A stretch of 6,741 nt of DNA from UBA4615 sp044360485. GTDB lineage: Bacteria > Pseudomonadota > Gammaproteobacteria > Burkholderiales > Burkholderiaceae_E. Position numbers and translations under genes: made by a program. The notes beneath the pieces were generated by a model. That model was not told the DNA's origin and did not search any database. It worked only from the letters and a program-made list of their open reading frames with translations. Below, in pieces: positions 1 through 5,989 of this stretch (positions are counted from its first letter, which is position 1; each line of letters starts with the position of its first letter). The DNA lies in assembly GCA_044360485.1 (NCBI GenBank), contig JBIKKG010000193.1, positions 1-6,741 on the forward strand, given 5' to 3'.

Positions 1-33
1 CCGGGCGCGGCAGATTCGGGATCTCGCGCATGA
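1..33 (+). CDS. 3' end of an upstream gene, possibly the NtrB (GlnL) sensor kinase
   Basis: Frame 1 is open from the window edge to a TGA at 31-33, giving the C-terminal residues PGAADSGSRA. This TGA overlaps the ATG of ntrC as ATGA, the usual arrangement of translationally coupled genes. In many proteobacteria the gene directly before ntrC is ntrB, the histidine kinase/phosphatase that controls NtrC phosphorylation, so that is the best guess. Ten residues are too few to recognise the family, and the other two frames are also open over this short distance, so the assignment rests on position only. Confidence 0.3.
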   Translation, partial: PGAADSGSRA

Positions 34-1646
34 ATGCAGTTTGGGTCGTCGACGATGATCAGTCCATCCGGTGGGTGCTCGAGCGGGCGCTACAACGGGA
101 TGGCTTCGAGGTGCGTGCCTTCGGCTCAGCGAAGGATTGCCTGAGCGCCCTCGAAACCGATGCGCCTAAGGTGCTGGTGTCGGATATCCGCATGCCCGGA
201 CAAAGCGGCCTGGAGCTGCTGCAGCAGGTCAAGGCGCGCCGCCCCGGGATGCCGGTCATCATCATGACCGCGTTTTCGGACCTGGACAGTGCGGTGTCTT
301 CGTTCCAGGGAGGCGCATTCGAATATCTCCCCAAGCCCTTTGATTTGCCGCATGCCATCGAGCTGATTCGACGTGCTGTCATCGAGAGCGACCGCGAAGC
401 CGCAGCCGATGAAGGGGTGCTCGATGCCCCCGAAATGCTCGGCCAAGCCCCTGCGATGCAGGAGGTGTTCCGGGCCATCGGCAGACTGTCTCAGTCCAAT
501 GTGACCGTCCTGATCACGGGTGAATCGGGCAGCGGCAAGGAGCTGATCGCTCAGGCCTTGCATCGCCACAGCGTGCGTGCCCCCCAACCCTTCGTGGCGC
601 TGAACGCAGCAGCCATTCCGCGCGATCTGCTCGAGTCGGAACTCTTCGGGCATGAGCGTGGCGCATTTACCGGTGCGCAGCAAATGCGGCGTGGACGCTT
701 TGAGCAGGCCGAAGGGGGCACGCTCTTTCTCGATGAAATCGGCGACATGCCGCCCGAGTTGCAGACCCGCTTGCTGCGGGTGCTGTCAGATGGGCATTTC
801 TATCGCGTTGGGGGGCATCAGCCCCTGAAGGCCAATGTGCGTGTGATTGCAGCCACTCACCAGAACCTGGAAGAGCGGGTGCGTCAGGGCTTGTTCCGAG
901 AAGACTTGTTTCATCGCCTCAATGTGATCCGGCTCAGGCTGCCACCGCTGCGCGAGCGCGGTGAGGATGTGCCGTTGCTCGCCCGGCATTTCCTGTCGCG
1001 CAGTGCGCGCGACTTAGGCGTCGAAGCCAAGCGGCTTTCGGAAGAGGCCTTGGCCAGGTTGTGCGCGTTCTCCTGGCCCGGCAATGTGCGACAGCTGGAA
1101 AACGTGTGTCACTGGCTCACCGTGATGGCTCCTGCGCAGGTGGTTGAGGCTAAGGACCTGCCTCCGGAAATTCAACCGATGAGCGGGGCGGCCGTGCCGG
1201 TCAAGCCCTGGGCGACGCCCTTCGAACAGGCTTCTTCGGGTCTGGTCACTGATGCGCCGGTGATGGCTGCGGGAGCGATGTTCGCCGTGGGTGGTGTCGA
1301 ATCATCGTCTTCGGTACCTTCGGGGCTGACTGCTTCATGGGCGGCGCCGGCAACCCTGGGGGGGTTAGGTGAAGTGCCGGCTATTGTTGATGCGCGGACC
1401 CGTTGGGCAAGCCTCCTGGAGACCGAGGTGAGCAAGCTGTTGGCCGCACAGTCTGCGCGAGGTGAGCCTGCACCCGAGTCCTCTGACCTCATGGATCAAT
1501 TGACGCGCACCTTCGAGTCCACAGTGATTCGATCGGCTTTGCGTCATACCAGAGGGCGGCGCATTGATGCCGCCTTGCGATTGGGCATCGGACGCAACAC
1601 CATCACGCGCAAGATTCAGGACCTCGGGCTCGAGGACGACGCCTAA
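30..1646 (+). CDS. ntrC: NtrC, nitrogen regulation sigma-54-dependent response regulator
   Basis: This 538-residue protein has the full NtrC layout. The receiver domain spans about residues 3-120, with acidic pocket D8-D10, phospho-acceptor D52 in SDIRMPG, T80 and K102. The AAA+ sigma-54 activator domain spans about 137-380. It has Walker A GESGSGKE at 164-171, the sigma-54 contact loop GAFTGA at 211-216, Walker B with LFLDE at 232-236, FREDLFHRLNV at 289-299 and WPGNVRQLEN at 349-358. The C-terminal Fis-type helix-turn-helix (about 509-532) binds enhancers. By family knowledge, the phosphorylated form oligomerises and drives transcription by sigma-54 RNA polymerase at nitrogen-assimilation promoters such as glnA; NtrB and PII proteins set its phosphorylation. 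The E. coli protein is 469 residues. The extra length here is mainly a linker rich in Ala, Gly, Ser and Val at about 384-455. The start is fixed by the receiver's first strand and the ATGA overlap with the upstream gene. All key residues are present. Confidence 0.95.
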   Translation: MNAVWVVDDDQSIRWVLERALQRDGFEVRAFGSAKDCLSALETDAPKVLVSDIRMPGQSGLELLQQVKARRPGMPVIIMTAFSDLDSAVSSFQGGAFEYLPKPFDLPHAIELIRRAVIESDREAAADEGVLDAPEMLGQAPAMQEVFRAIGRLSQSNVTVLITGESGSGKELIAQALHRHSVRAPQPFVALNAAAIPRDLLESELFGHERGAFTGAQQMRRGRFEQAEGGTLFLDEIGDMPPELQTRLLRVLSDGHFYRVGGHQPLKANVRVIAATHQNLEERVRQGLFREDLFHRLNVIRLRLPPLRERGEDVPLLARHFLSRSARDLGVEAKRLSEEALARLCAFSWPGNVRQLENVCHWLTVMAPAQVVEAKDLPPEIQPMSGAAVPVKPWATPFEQASSGLVTDAPVMAAGAMFAVGGVESSSSVPSGLTASWAAPATLGGLGEVPAIVDARTRWASLLETEVSKLLAAQSARGEPAPESSDLMDQLTRTFESTVIRSALRHTRGRRIDAALRLGIGRNTITRKIQDLGLEDDA

Positions 1647-1714
1647 GCGCACCCAGCAAGCGCCTTGTATGGGCCGTGCCTGCACACCCGGCCGCGGCGA
1701 TCGAGTGTGGTTCA

Positions 1715-1741
1715 ATGCGGGCTTTTTACGGAGGCCCGCAT
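1715..1741 (+). promoter_or_regulatory. Inverted repeat at the start codon of the DUF4337 gene
   Basis: ATGCGGGC at 1715-1722 is the exact reverse complement of GCCCGCAT at 1734-1741. In the mRNA this gives an 8-bp stem with an 11-base loop. The ribosome binding site GGAGG (1730-1734) lies in the loop up to the stem base, and the first two bases of the ATG (1740-1742) are paired. The repeat is seen directly. Control of translation initiation is inference. The run TTTTT in the loop follows only the left arm, so this is not a normal intrinsic terminator. Confidence 0.4.
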
Positions 1742-2318
1742 GTCAGGTGACCATTTTCATGTGCATGGACCGCATGACCATGAGCTTGAGCACGCTGCTC
1801 AGCATGGTGCGAACGATCCGTTCTCAGGCCGGATTGCGGTGATCACGGCGCTGCTGGCGACTGTTGGCGCTCTGTTTTCGTATCAGGGTGGCGTGACTCA
1901 AGTCAACGCGATGCTCGCCAAGAACGATGCGCAGATCAAGAAGACGGAGGCGTCAGACCAGTGGAACTACTACCAGGCCAAGAGCAACAAGCAAAATCTC
2001 GCTGACTTGTCGGCTCAGATCGTGGCTGATGATCTGCGCGAAAAGTATCGCAGCGAGGTCAAGCGCTACGAGACCGAAAAGGTCAAGATCAAGGAAAACG
2101 CGGAAGCACTCGAAAAAGAATCCAAGATGTGGGAGGAGCGCAGCGAGGCAGCGATGCATCAGCATCACCGCTGGGCCCAGGCCACTACCGTGCTGCAAAT
2201 TGCGATTGGTCTGTCGGCGATCGCACTGCTCACGCGACGCAACTGGCTGATGCGCGGCGTTTATGCCTTAGGCGCTGCCGGCCTGGTGCTGGGCGCGCTG
2301 GCTGCTGCGCACATCTGA
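1740..2318 (+). CDS. DUF4337-type small membrane protein with histidine-rich N-terminus
   Basis: This protein has 192 residues and no known biochemical role. The soluble N-terminus carries seven histidines within the first 22 residues (H5, 7, 9, 12, 14, 18, 22). A hydrophobic segment follows at about 32-49, then the conserved-looking SDQWNYYQAKS at 72-82, which I associate with the DUF4337 family. A charged, probably coiled-coil stretch covers about 85-145. Two more hydrophobic segments lie at about 149-165 and 173-190, separated by the positive RRNWLMR. This suggests an inner-membrane protein with a helical domain between membrane anchors. I chose the ATG at 1740 because GGAGG lies five bases before it. 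An upstream in-frame ATG at 1665 would add 25 residues without family resemblance and has no visible ribosome binding site. The gene lies 93 bases after ntrC on the same strand, and its 3' end faces the cytochrome genes. A functional link to NtrC cannot be shown. Confidence 0.85.
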   Translation: MSGDHFHVHGPHDHELEHAAQHGANDPFSGRIAVITALLATVGALFSYQGGVTQVNAMLAKNDAQIKKTEASDQWNYYQAKSNKQNLADLSAQIVADDLREKYRSEVKRYETEKVKIKENAEALEKESKMWEERSEAAMHQHHRWAQATTVLQIAIGLSAIALLTRRNWLMRGVYALGAAGLVLGALAAAHI

Positions 2319-2325
2319 ATTCCTG

Positions 2326-2345
2326 GCGCAGCGCCAAGGCTGCGC
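2326..2345. terminator. GC-rich hairpin between convergent genes, possible bidirectional terminator
   Basis: GCGCAGC (2326-2332) and GCTGCGC (2339-2345) form a perfect 7-bp stem with a 6-base loop. An overlapping 12-base perfect palindrome GCTGCGCGCAGC sits at 2339-2350, and a smaller alternative stem at 2324-2336. The element fills most of the 45-base gap between two convergent stop codons, where a terminator is expected. Neither side is followed by a run of T, so it is not a textbook intrinsic terminator. Its role is inferred from position. Confidence 0.35.
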
Positions 2346-2363
2346 GCAGCAATCACACTGTAC

Positions 2364-2813
2364 TTATCGCGTTTGGATGCGGTTCAGATAATCCACCAGC
2401 GCGGCAATGCGGGTCCGCACGTAGCTCTCCGGGTCATAGGGCACATCGGCATAGTCGGCTGCGTAGCGGCTCAGATAGTCTGCGCCCCAGATCGGCATGT
2501 CGCCGCCCAGATGGGCACGCACCTCCTGGCGCCCGTCGATGGTCCGGTAGATGCGCTGCTGAGGAAATTGGCCCTGATTGCGCTGCGACAGTCGTGTGAG
2601 ATCAGGCGGGCTGACGCTCAGAAACGGCTTGAAGGCCCCGTCGCCACGACCGGCAGGTCCATGGCATCCCGCGCAGTTCGACACATATTCGCGTCGGCCA
2701 AAGTCAAAGGTTTCGAGCGCGGTTTGGGCGACGCTCGGGAGCGATGTCGACCACAACACCGCCCCACTGAGCAGGGCCAGCACGGGGCGAAACATGGATG
2801 CGGTGGTATTCAT
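2364..2813 (-). CDS. Exported monohaem c-type cytochrome (second of a tandem pair)
   Basis: This 149-residue protein starts with a signal peptide: a hydrophobic stretch at about 10-25 and a likely cleavage after SVA at residue 29. One haem-attachment motif, CAGCH, lies at 47-51. M106 in GGDMPIWGADY is the best candidate for the second axial haem ligand. It should therefore be a small periplasmic class I cytochrome c carrying single electrons, but its partners cannot be read from the sequence. It aligns along its whole mature length with the product of the preceding gene. Shared blocks include SNCAGCHGP, PxDLTxLSxxNxGxFPxQRxY, IDGR, DMPIWGADY and a C-terminal YVRxRI...DYLxRIQ. Its ATG overlaps the stop of that gene as ATGA. 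No good ribosome binding site precedes it, which suggests translational coupling. The pair most likely arose by gene duplication. Confidence 0.88.
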   Translation of the reverse strand: MNTTASMFRPVLALLSGAVLWSTSLPSVAQTALETFDFGRREYVSNCAGCHGPAGRGDGAFKPFLSVSPPDLTRLSQRNQGQFPQQRIYRTIDGRQEVRAHLGGDMPIWGADYLSRYAADYADVPYDPESYVRTRIAALVDYLNRIQTR

Positions 2814-3289
2814 GGCCGCTGTATCCGGTAGAGGTAATCGAGCAGCAGACCGATACGGTGCCGCACATACACTTCCGGTCGGGGCGAGGCGGGTGGCCCC
2901 GACATGGTGACCGCCTGTGCGCGGTAGTCGGCCCCCCAGATTGGCATGTCGCGACCACCGTGCGCGGCCATGGCGGACCGACCGTCGATGACCTCGTAGA
3001 GCCGCTGATAGGGGAAGACGCCGCCATTGTTGCGACTCAGCAGCGTGAGGTCTGCAGGTGCACGCGTCAGAAACTCGCTGAAATGCCCGTTACCCTGGCC
3101 CGATGGACCGTGACAGCCCGCGCAGTTTGAGAGGTATTCGGCGCGCGCATAGTCAATGCGTCCTGCATCGACCGCCGCTTCCTCGGCTTCCGTTGGTGCG
3201 GACGACATGAGCCCGATCAGACTGGCCAGGGCGATCTGGCTCAGCATGCGCCCCCGTTCCGGGCGCCTCGTGTTCGTTGGTTCTCGCAT
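2810..3289 (-). CDS. Exported monohaem c-type cytochrome (first of a tandem pair)
   Basis: This 159-residue protein has a long, arginine-rich N-terminal region (residues 1-14), a hydrophobic stretch at about 15-31 and a plausible signal-peptidase site after TEA at residue 35. The haem motif CAGCH is at 56-60. M115 in GRDMPIWGADY is the probable axial methionine. It is predicted to be a periplasmic electron carrier. I placed the start at the ATG at 3289 because GGAGG lies five bases upstream. The in-frame ATG at 3331 adds 14 residues unlike a signal sequence, and the one at 3247 has a weaker site. The N-terminal TRRP is not a convincing Tat motif, and c-type cytochromes are normally exported unfolded through Sec. 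Compared with its paralogue it has a few inserted residues (about 126-137, including a Pro-rich SGPPASPRP) before the C-terminal helix. The gene lies 65 bases after xth on the same strand, so co-transcription is possible. Confidence 0.88.
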   Translation of the reverse strand: MREPTNTRRPERGRMLSQIALASLIGLMSSAPTEAEEAAVDAGRIDYARAEYLSNCAGCHGPSGQGNGHFSEFLTRAPADLTLLSRNNGGVFPYQRLYEVIDGRSAMAAHGGRDMPIWGADYRAQAVTMSGPPASPRPEVYVRHRIGLLLDYLYRIQRP

Positions 3290-3354
3290 GGTGTCCTCCA
3301 ATGAAGCCACCAGTCGATGCTGCGCGCACACCCGCAGCCCAGCATTGATTCTGC

Positions 3355-4134
3355 TCAGTCTGTCAGCTCAATCAGCACCGGCGCGTGATCGGACGGTTGC
3401 TCCAGCTTGCGCGGGGCGCGATCAACTGTGCAACTCGTCACATGGGGCCGCAAGGCGTCGCTGACCAGCAGGTGATCGATGCGCAGCCCTTTGTTGCGAC
3501 GAAAGGCGAGCTGCCTGTAGTCCCACCAGCTGTAGACCTTCTCAGGCTGCTCAAACAGCCTGAATGCATCGTGCAGTCCGAGGTCAAGCAGTGTGCGGAA
3601 GCGCTGCCGCTCGGGGTCGGAGCACAGTACCTGACCCGCCCAGGCCTGTGGGTCATGGACATCACGATCATCTGGCGCGATGTTGTAGTCGCCGGCGATC
3701 ACGAGTTTCCCGGTTTGGCTGAGGGTCTCGCTCACCCAGTCCCTTAGGGCGTCGAGCCATCGCAATTTGTAGGCGTATTTGTCGCTGCCCACTTCCTGGC
3801 CATTGGGTACATAGGCGCTGATCACGCGAGTGCCATTGAACGAGGCACTGATCAGGCGTTTTTGTTCATCCGGGAAATGCGGATTGCCGACCTGCACCTC
3901 TGCGGGTTCCCAATGGCGATCGACGCGCCACAGGATCGCGACGCCGTTGTAGGTGGGCTGGCCGCTGAAAAGTGCGCCATAACCCGCATCGGCCAGCGTC
4001 TGCACAGGAAAACGCTCATCAATGAGTTTGGTTTCCTGCAGACACAGAATGTCCACCTGCTGCGTCTTGAGCCAGTCCAGAACATGGGGCAGGCGGACCT
4101 TCAGGGAGTTGACGTTCCAGGTGGCGATTTTCAT
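3355..4134 (-). CDS. xth: Exodeoxyribonuclease III (AP endonuclease, ExoA/Xth family)
   Basis: This 259-residue cytoplasmic DNA-repair enzyme belongs to the endonuclease/exonuclease/phosphatase fold. Family members cut the backbone 5' to abasic sites during base-excision repair, and many also have 3'-5' exonuclease and 3'-phosphatase activity. The catalytic set is intact: N7 in TWNVNSLKVR, metal ligand E34 in LCLQETK, Y108 in SAYVPNGQ, D149 and N151 in GDYNIAP, D-H in LRIDHLLVSD, and the terminal SDHAP with D249-H250. The length fits the roughly 260-270 residues usual for the family. The start at 4134 is chosen because MKIATWNVNS is the conserved family N-terminus. No strong ribosome binding site is seen before it, and the upstream in-frame ATG at 4224 would add 30 residues with no family match. 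It is transcribed divergently from the acyl-CoA synthetase gene and lies upstream of the two cytochrome genes. No functional tie to those neighbours is apparent. Confidence 0.95.
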   Translation of the reverse strand: MKIATWNVNSLKVRLPHVLDWLKTQQVDILCLQETKLIDERFPVQTLADAGYGALFSGQPTYNGVAILWRVDRHWEPAEVQVGNPHFPDEQKRLISASFNGTRVISAYVPNGQEVGSDKYAYKLRWLDALRDWVSETLSQTGKLVIAGDYNIAPDDRDVHDPQAWAGQVLCSDPERQRFRTLLDLGLHDAFRLFEQPEKVYSWWDYRQLAFRRNKGLRIDHLLVSDALRPHVTSCTVDRAPRKLEQPSDHAPVLIELTD

Positions 4135-4282
4135 TGCGGTCAAGCCGTGGTCAAGGCGCCGCAAGGATACCCGTCGGCCTTCAACCTGAATCCGCTCGAT
4201 CGTCCCAGCGCTCGGGCGACGCATCTGAAAATTTCACCATACGAAATACCCTGTCGAGCGGCGAAAGATCTTGCGGTTTCGC

Positions 4283-4311
4283 TTGTTTGTCCAGGACAAC
4301 TTGGCTATAAC
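4283..4311 (+). promoter_or_regulatory. Candidate sigma-70 promoter for the acyl-CoA synthetase operon
   Basis: TTGTTT at 4283-4288 (3 of 6 matches to the -35 consensus) and TATAAC at 4306-4311 (5 of 6 to the -10 consensus) are separated by exactly 17 bases. Transcription would start near 4318 and leave a leader of about 148 bases before the ATG at 4466. The -10 box forms the centre of one palindrome, and a second palindrome fills much of the spacer. That layout fits a repressor-controlled promoter. The boxes are seen in the sequence, while promoter activity is inference. Confidence 0.45.
4287..4299. promoter_or_regulatory. Perfect palindrome TTGTCCAGGACAA, putative operator half 1
   Basis: TTGTCC (4287-4292) and GGACAA (4294-4299) are exact reverse complements around a single central A. 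The site overlaps the end of the candidate -35 box and occupies the promoter spacer. Short symmetric sites like this are typical of dimeric repressors of the GntR, TetR or MarR type. I cannot name the regulator, and none is encoded in this window. Confidence 0.5.
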
Positions 4312-4317
4312 GCCAAG
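4300..4317. promoter_or_regulatory. Palindrome CTTGGC-N6-GCCAAG, putative operator half 2
   Basis: CTTGGC (4300-4305) and GCCAAG (4312-4317) are exact reverse complements separated by TATAAC, which doubles as the candidate -10 box. The site begins at the base directly after the first palindrome. A protein bound here would cover the -10 region. Regulator unknown. Confidence 0.5.
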
Positions 4318-4328
4318 CGGCGCTGAAT

Positions 4329-4422
4329 ATCCACGCTCTGTGGATGATGACCGCACAGGCAGGCACCTCGTGCCAACCCAATGATTCTCTTGAGCACGGC
4401 GACCCTTTCGTCAGGTGTCGCC
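4329..4422 (+). other. Leader segment with three successive small inverted repeats
   Basis: Three perfect inverted repeats lie in the presumed 5' leader of the acyl-CoA synthetase mRNA. They are ATCCAC/GTGGAT (4329-4334 and 4340-4345, 5-base loop), GGCAC/GTGCC (4362-4366 and 4370-4374, 3-base loop) and GGCGAC/GTCGCC (4398-4403 and 4417-4422, 13-base loop). They could form a structured RNA or act as protein sites. I do not recognise a known riboswitch class, and no T-run terminator follows any of them. In GC-rich DNA, stems of 5-6 bp also arise by chance. Confidence 0.3.
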
Positions 4423-4465
4423 TTGCTGATTTGCAATCTTTCTTTGAACCTTGTCGAGGATGTCG

Positions 4466-5989
4466 ATGCGACAGACGCTGTTTGAACTGCTGTCTAACGG
4501 AGCCGAACACGCTCCCGCGCTGAGTGCGCCGGGTCGTACGCCGTTGAGCTACGGCGCCCTGCGCAAGCTGATTGTCGCGACTCGCGAGCAGCTCAATGGT
4601 CTGGGCATCGGCCGAAATGACCGGGTGGCCATCGTGGTGGACAACGGCCCCGAGATGGCGGCCTGTTTTGCAGCGTGTGCCTGTGCTGTCACCAGCGCAC
4701 CGCTCAACGCGGCCTATCGGGCGGACGAATTCCGCTTCTACCTGGAAGACCTGAAGGCGGCCGCCCTCATCGTGTCGCAGGGCAGTGCTTCGCCTGCCAT
4801 CGAGGTGGCTCAGCAGTTGGGCGTACGGGTCATTGACCTGATCGCGCAGACCGATGCCGGTGCAGGTGCCTTCACCCTGGCGGCGCGCGACAACGCACCC
4901 GCGCGTGCAGCGGCGCACCCGGGCCCCGCCCAGCCCGACGATGTCTCCATGGTGCTGCATACCTCGGGCACAACCTCGCGCCCGAAGATCGTGCCGCTGT
5001 CGCAAGCGAACCTGTGCGCATCGGCTCAGCACATTCGCAGCACGCTGCAGCTTCAGGCCTCTGATTGCGGCCTGAACATCATGCCGCTCTTTCATATCCA
5101 TGGCCTGATCGCGGGTGTGCTGGCGCCGTTGTCGGCCGGCTCCCAGGTGTTCTGCACACCTGGCTTCAATGCGCTCAAGTTCTTTGCCTGGATGGACGAG
5201 GCCAAGCCCACCTGGTACACGGCTGTGCCCACCATGCATCAAACCATCCTGGCGCGCGCAAGCAAGAACACCGAGATCATCAAGCGCCATCCGTTGCGCT
5301 TCCTGCGCTCCTCGTCCTCGTCGATCCCTCCGCAGGTGATTCGCGAACTGGAGGAGGTGTTCGGTGCGCCGCTCATCGAGTCTTACGGCATGACCGAGGC
5401 GACGCATCAGATGGCTTCCAATCCGCTGCCGCCCGCTGTGCGCAAGCCTGGCTCCGTGGGCGTGGCGGCCGGCCCTGAGATTGCGATCATGTCGGAAGAC
5501 GGAGCACTGCTGGCACGAGGTGATACCGGCGAGATCGTGATTCGTGGCCCTAACGTGACCGCAGGCTACGAGAGCAATCCCAAGGCCAATGCGGAAGCCT
5601 TCACGCATGGCTGGTTTCGGACCGGAGATCAGGGCGTGATGGACGCCGAGGGCTATCTCACCATCACCGGCCGCCTGAAGGAAATCATCAACCGCGGCGG
5701 TGAGAAGGTCAGCCCGCGTGAGGTTGATGAAATCCTCATGGACCACGTAGCCGTGGCGCAAGTGGTGTGCTTTGGCATGCCCCATCCCAAGCTTGGCGAG
5801 GAAGTGGCCGCCGCTGTGGTGCTGCGTGAGGGGCAGCAGGTCACCGAGCGTCAACTGCAGGACTTCGTTTCCTCGCGCGCGGCAGACTTCAAGGTGCCCA
5901 AGCGCATCCTGATCCTTGAAGAAATTCCCAAGGGTGCGACCGGCAAGTTGCAGCGCATTGGTCTGGCCCAAAAACTCGGACTGGCCTGA
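4466..5989 (+). CDS. AMP-forming acyl-CoA synthetase, oxalyl-CoA synthetase-like (AAE3/Pcs60 branch)
   Basis: This 507-residue enzyme of the ANL superfamily should activate a carboxylic acid with ATP to an acyl-adenylate and then to the CoA thioester. Seen in order are the phosphate loop TSGTTSRPK at 166-174, YGMTEATH at 307-314, TGD at 386-388, the hinge GRLKEIINRGGEK at 402-414 and the catalytic lysine K494 in ATGKLQR. Several stretches match what I recall of plant and yeast oxalyl-CoA synthetases: APLNAAY, HTSGTTSRPK, PLFHIHGLIAG, WYTAVPTMHQ and EATHQMASNPLP. This suggests oxalate or another small acid as substrate, which is inference from resemblance. The start at 4466 has GAGG six bases upstream. 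In-frame TTG 4451 and ATG 4460 are poorer because GAGG would be inside the gene or directly against the ATG. A Bug-type receptor gene follows 58 bases later on the same strand, which suggests uptake and activation of one substrate. Confidence 0.9.
   Translation: MRQTLFELLSNGAEHAPALSAPGRTPLSYGALRKLIVATREQLNGLGIGRNDRVAIVVDNGPEMAACFAACACAVTSAPLNAAYRADEFRFYLEDLKAAALIVSQGSASPAIEVAQQLGVRVIDLIAQTDAGAGAFTLAARDNAPARAAAHPGPAQPDDVSMVLHTSGTTSRPKIVPLSQANLCASAQHIRSTLQLQASDCGLNIMPLFHIHGLIAGVLAPLSAGSQVFCTPGFNALKFFAWMDEAKPTWYTAVPTMHQTILARASKNTEIIKRHPLRFLRSSSSSIPPQVIRELEEVFGAPLIESYGMTEATHQMASNPLPPAVRKPGSVGVAAGPEIAIMSEDGALLARGDTGEIVIRGPNVTAGYESNPKANAEAFTHGWFRTGDQGVMDAEGYLTITGRLKEIINRGGEKVSPREVDEILMDHVAVAQVVCFGMPHPKLGEEVAAAVVLREGQQVTERQLQDFVSSRAADFKVPKRILILEEIPKGATGKLQRIGLAQKLGLA

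Larger units (their letters stand above)
4135..4465. other. Divergent intergenic region between xth and the acyl-CoA synthetase gene
   Basis: This 331-base stretch separates two divergent genes and contains no gene that I can support. Its central part (4283-4345) is visibly more AT-rich than the flanking coding regions. It holds a candidate rightward promoter, two abutting palindromes and three further inverted repeats, listed separately. I see no convincing promoter for xth on the minus strand, although one must lie here unless xth is read through from elsewhere. Confidence 0.7.

Noticed and set aside
126..683. A 185-codon open frame on the minus strand inside ntrC
   Set aside because: It is antisense to a strongly conserved regulator, has no ribosome binding site or family resemblance that I can see, and is explained by codon bias.
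3281..3289. TRRP near the N-terminus of the first cytochrome considered as a Tat export motif
   Set aside because: It lacks the SRRxFLK pattern, and c-type cytochromes receive haem after Sec export.
3317..3345. Competing inverted repeats (GCTGCG/CGCAGC and ATGCTG/CAGCAT) between xth and the first cytochrome gene, considered as a terminator
   Set aside because: Stems are only 6 bp, they exclude each other, and no T-run follows on the minus strand. It does not argue clearly against co-transcription.
4302..4318. TTGGC...GC in the divergent region considered as a sigma-54 promoter controlled by NtrC
   Set aside because: The GG and GC dinucleotides are 14 bases apart start to start instead of 11, and the palindrome and -10 box explain the sequence better.
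4381..4485. A 34-codon hydrophobic reading frame in the leader, overlapping the synthetase start
   Set aside because: There is no ribosome binding site before its ATG, and its composition alone is weak evidence. It could be a leader peptide, but nothing beyond the open frame supports it.
4181..5971. A 596-codon open frame on the minus strand opposite the acyl-CoA synthetase gene
   Set aside because: Its product is rich in Arg, His and Gly with no domain I recognise. It lies antisense to a gene with all expected motifs, and long antisense open frames are common where third positions are GC-biased.
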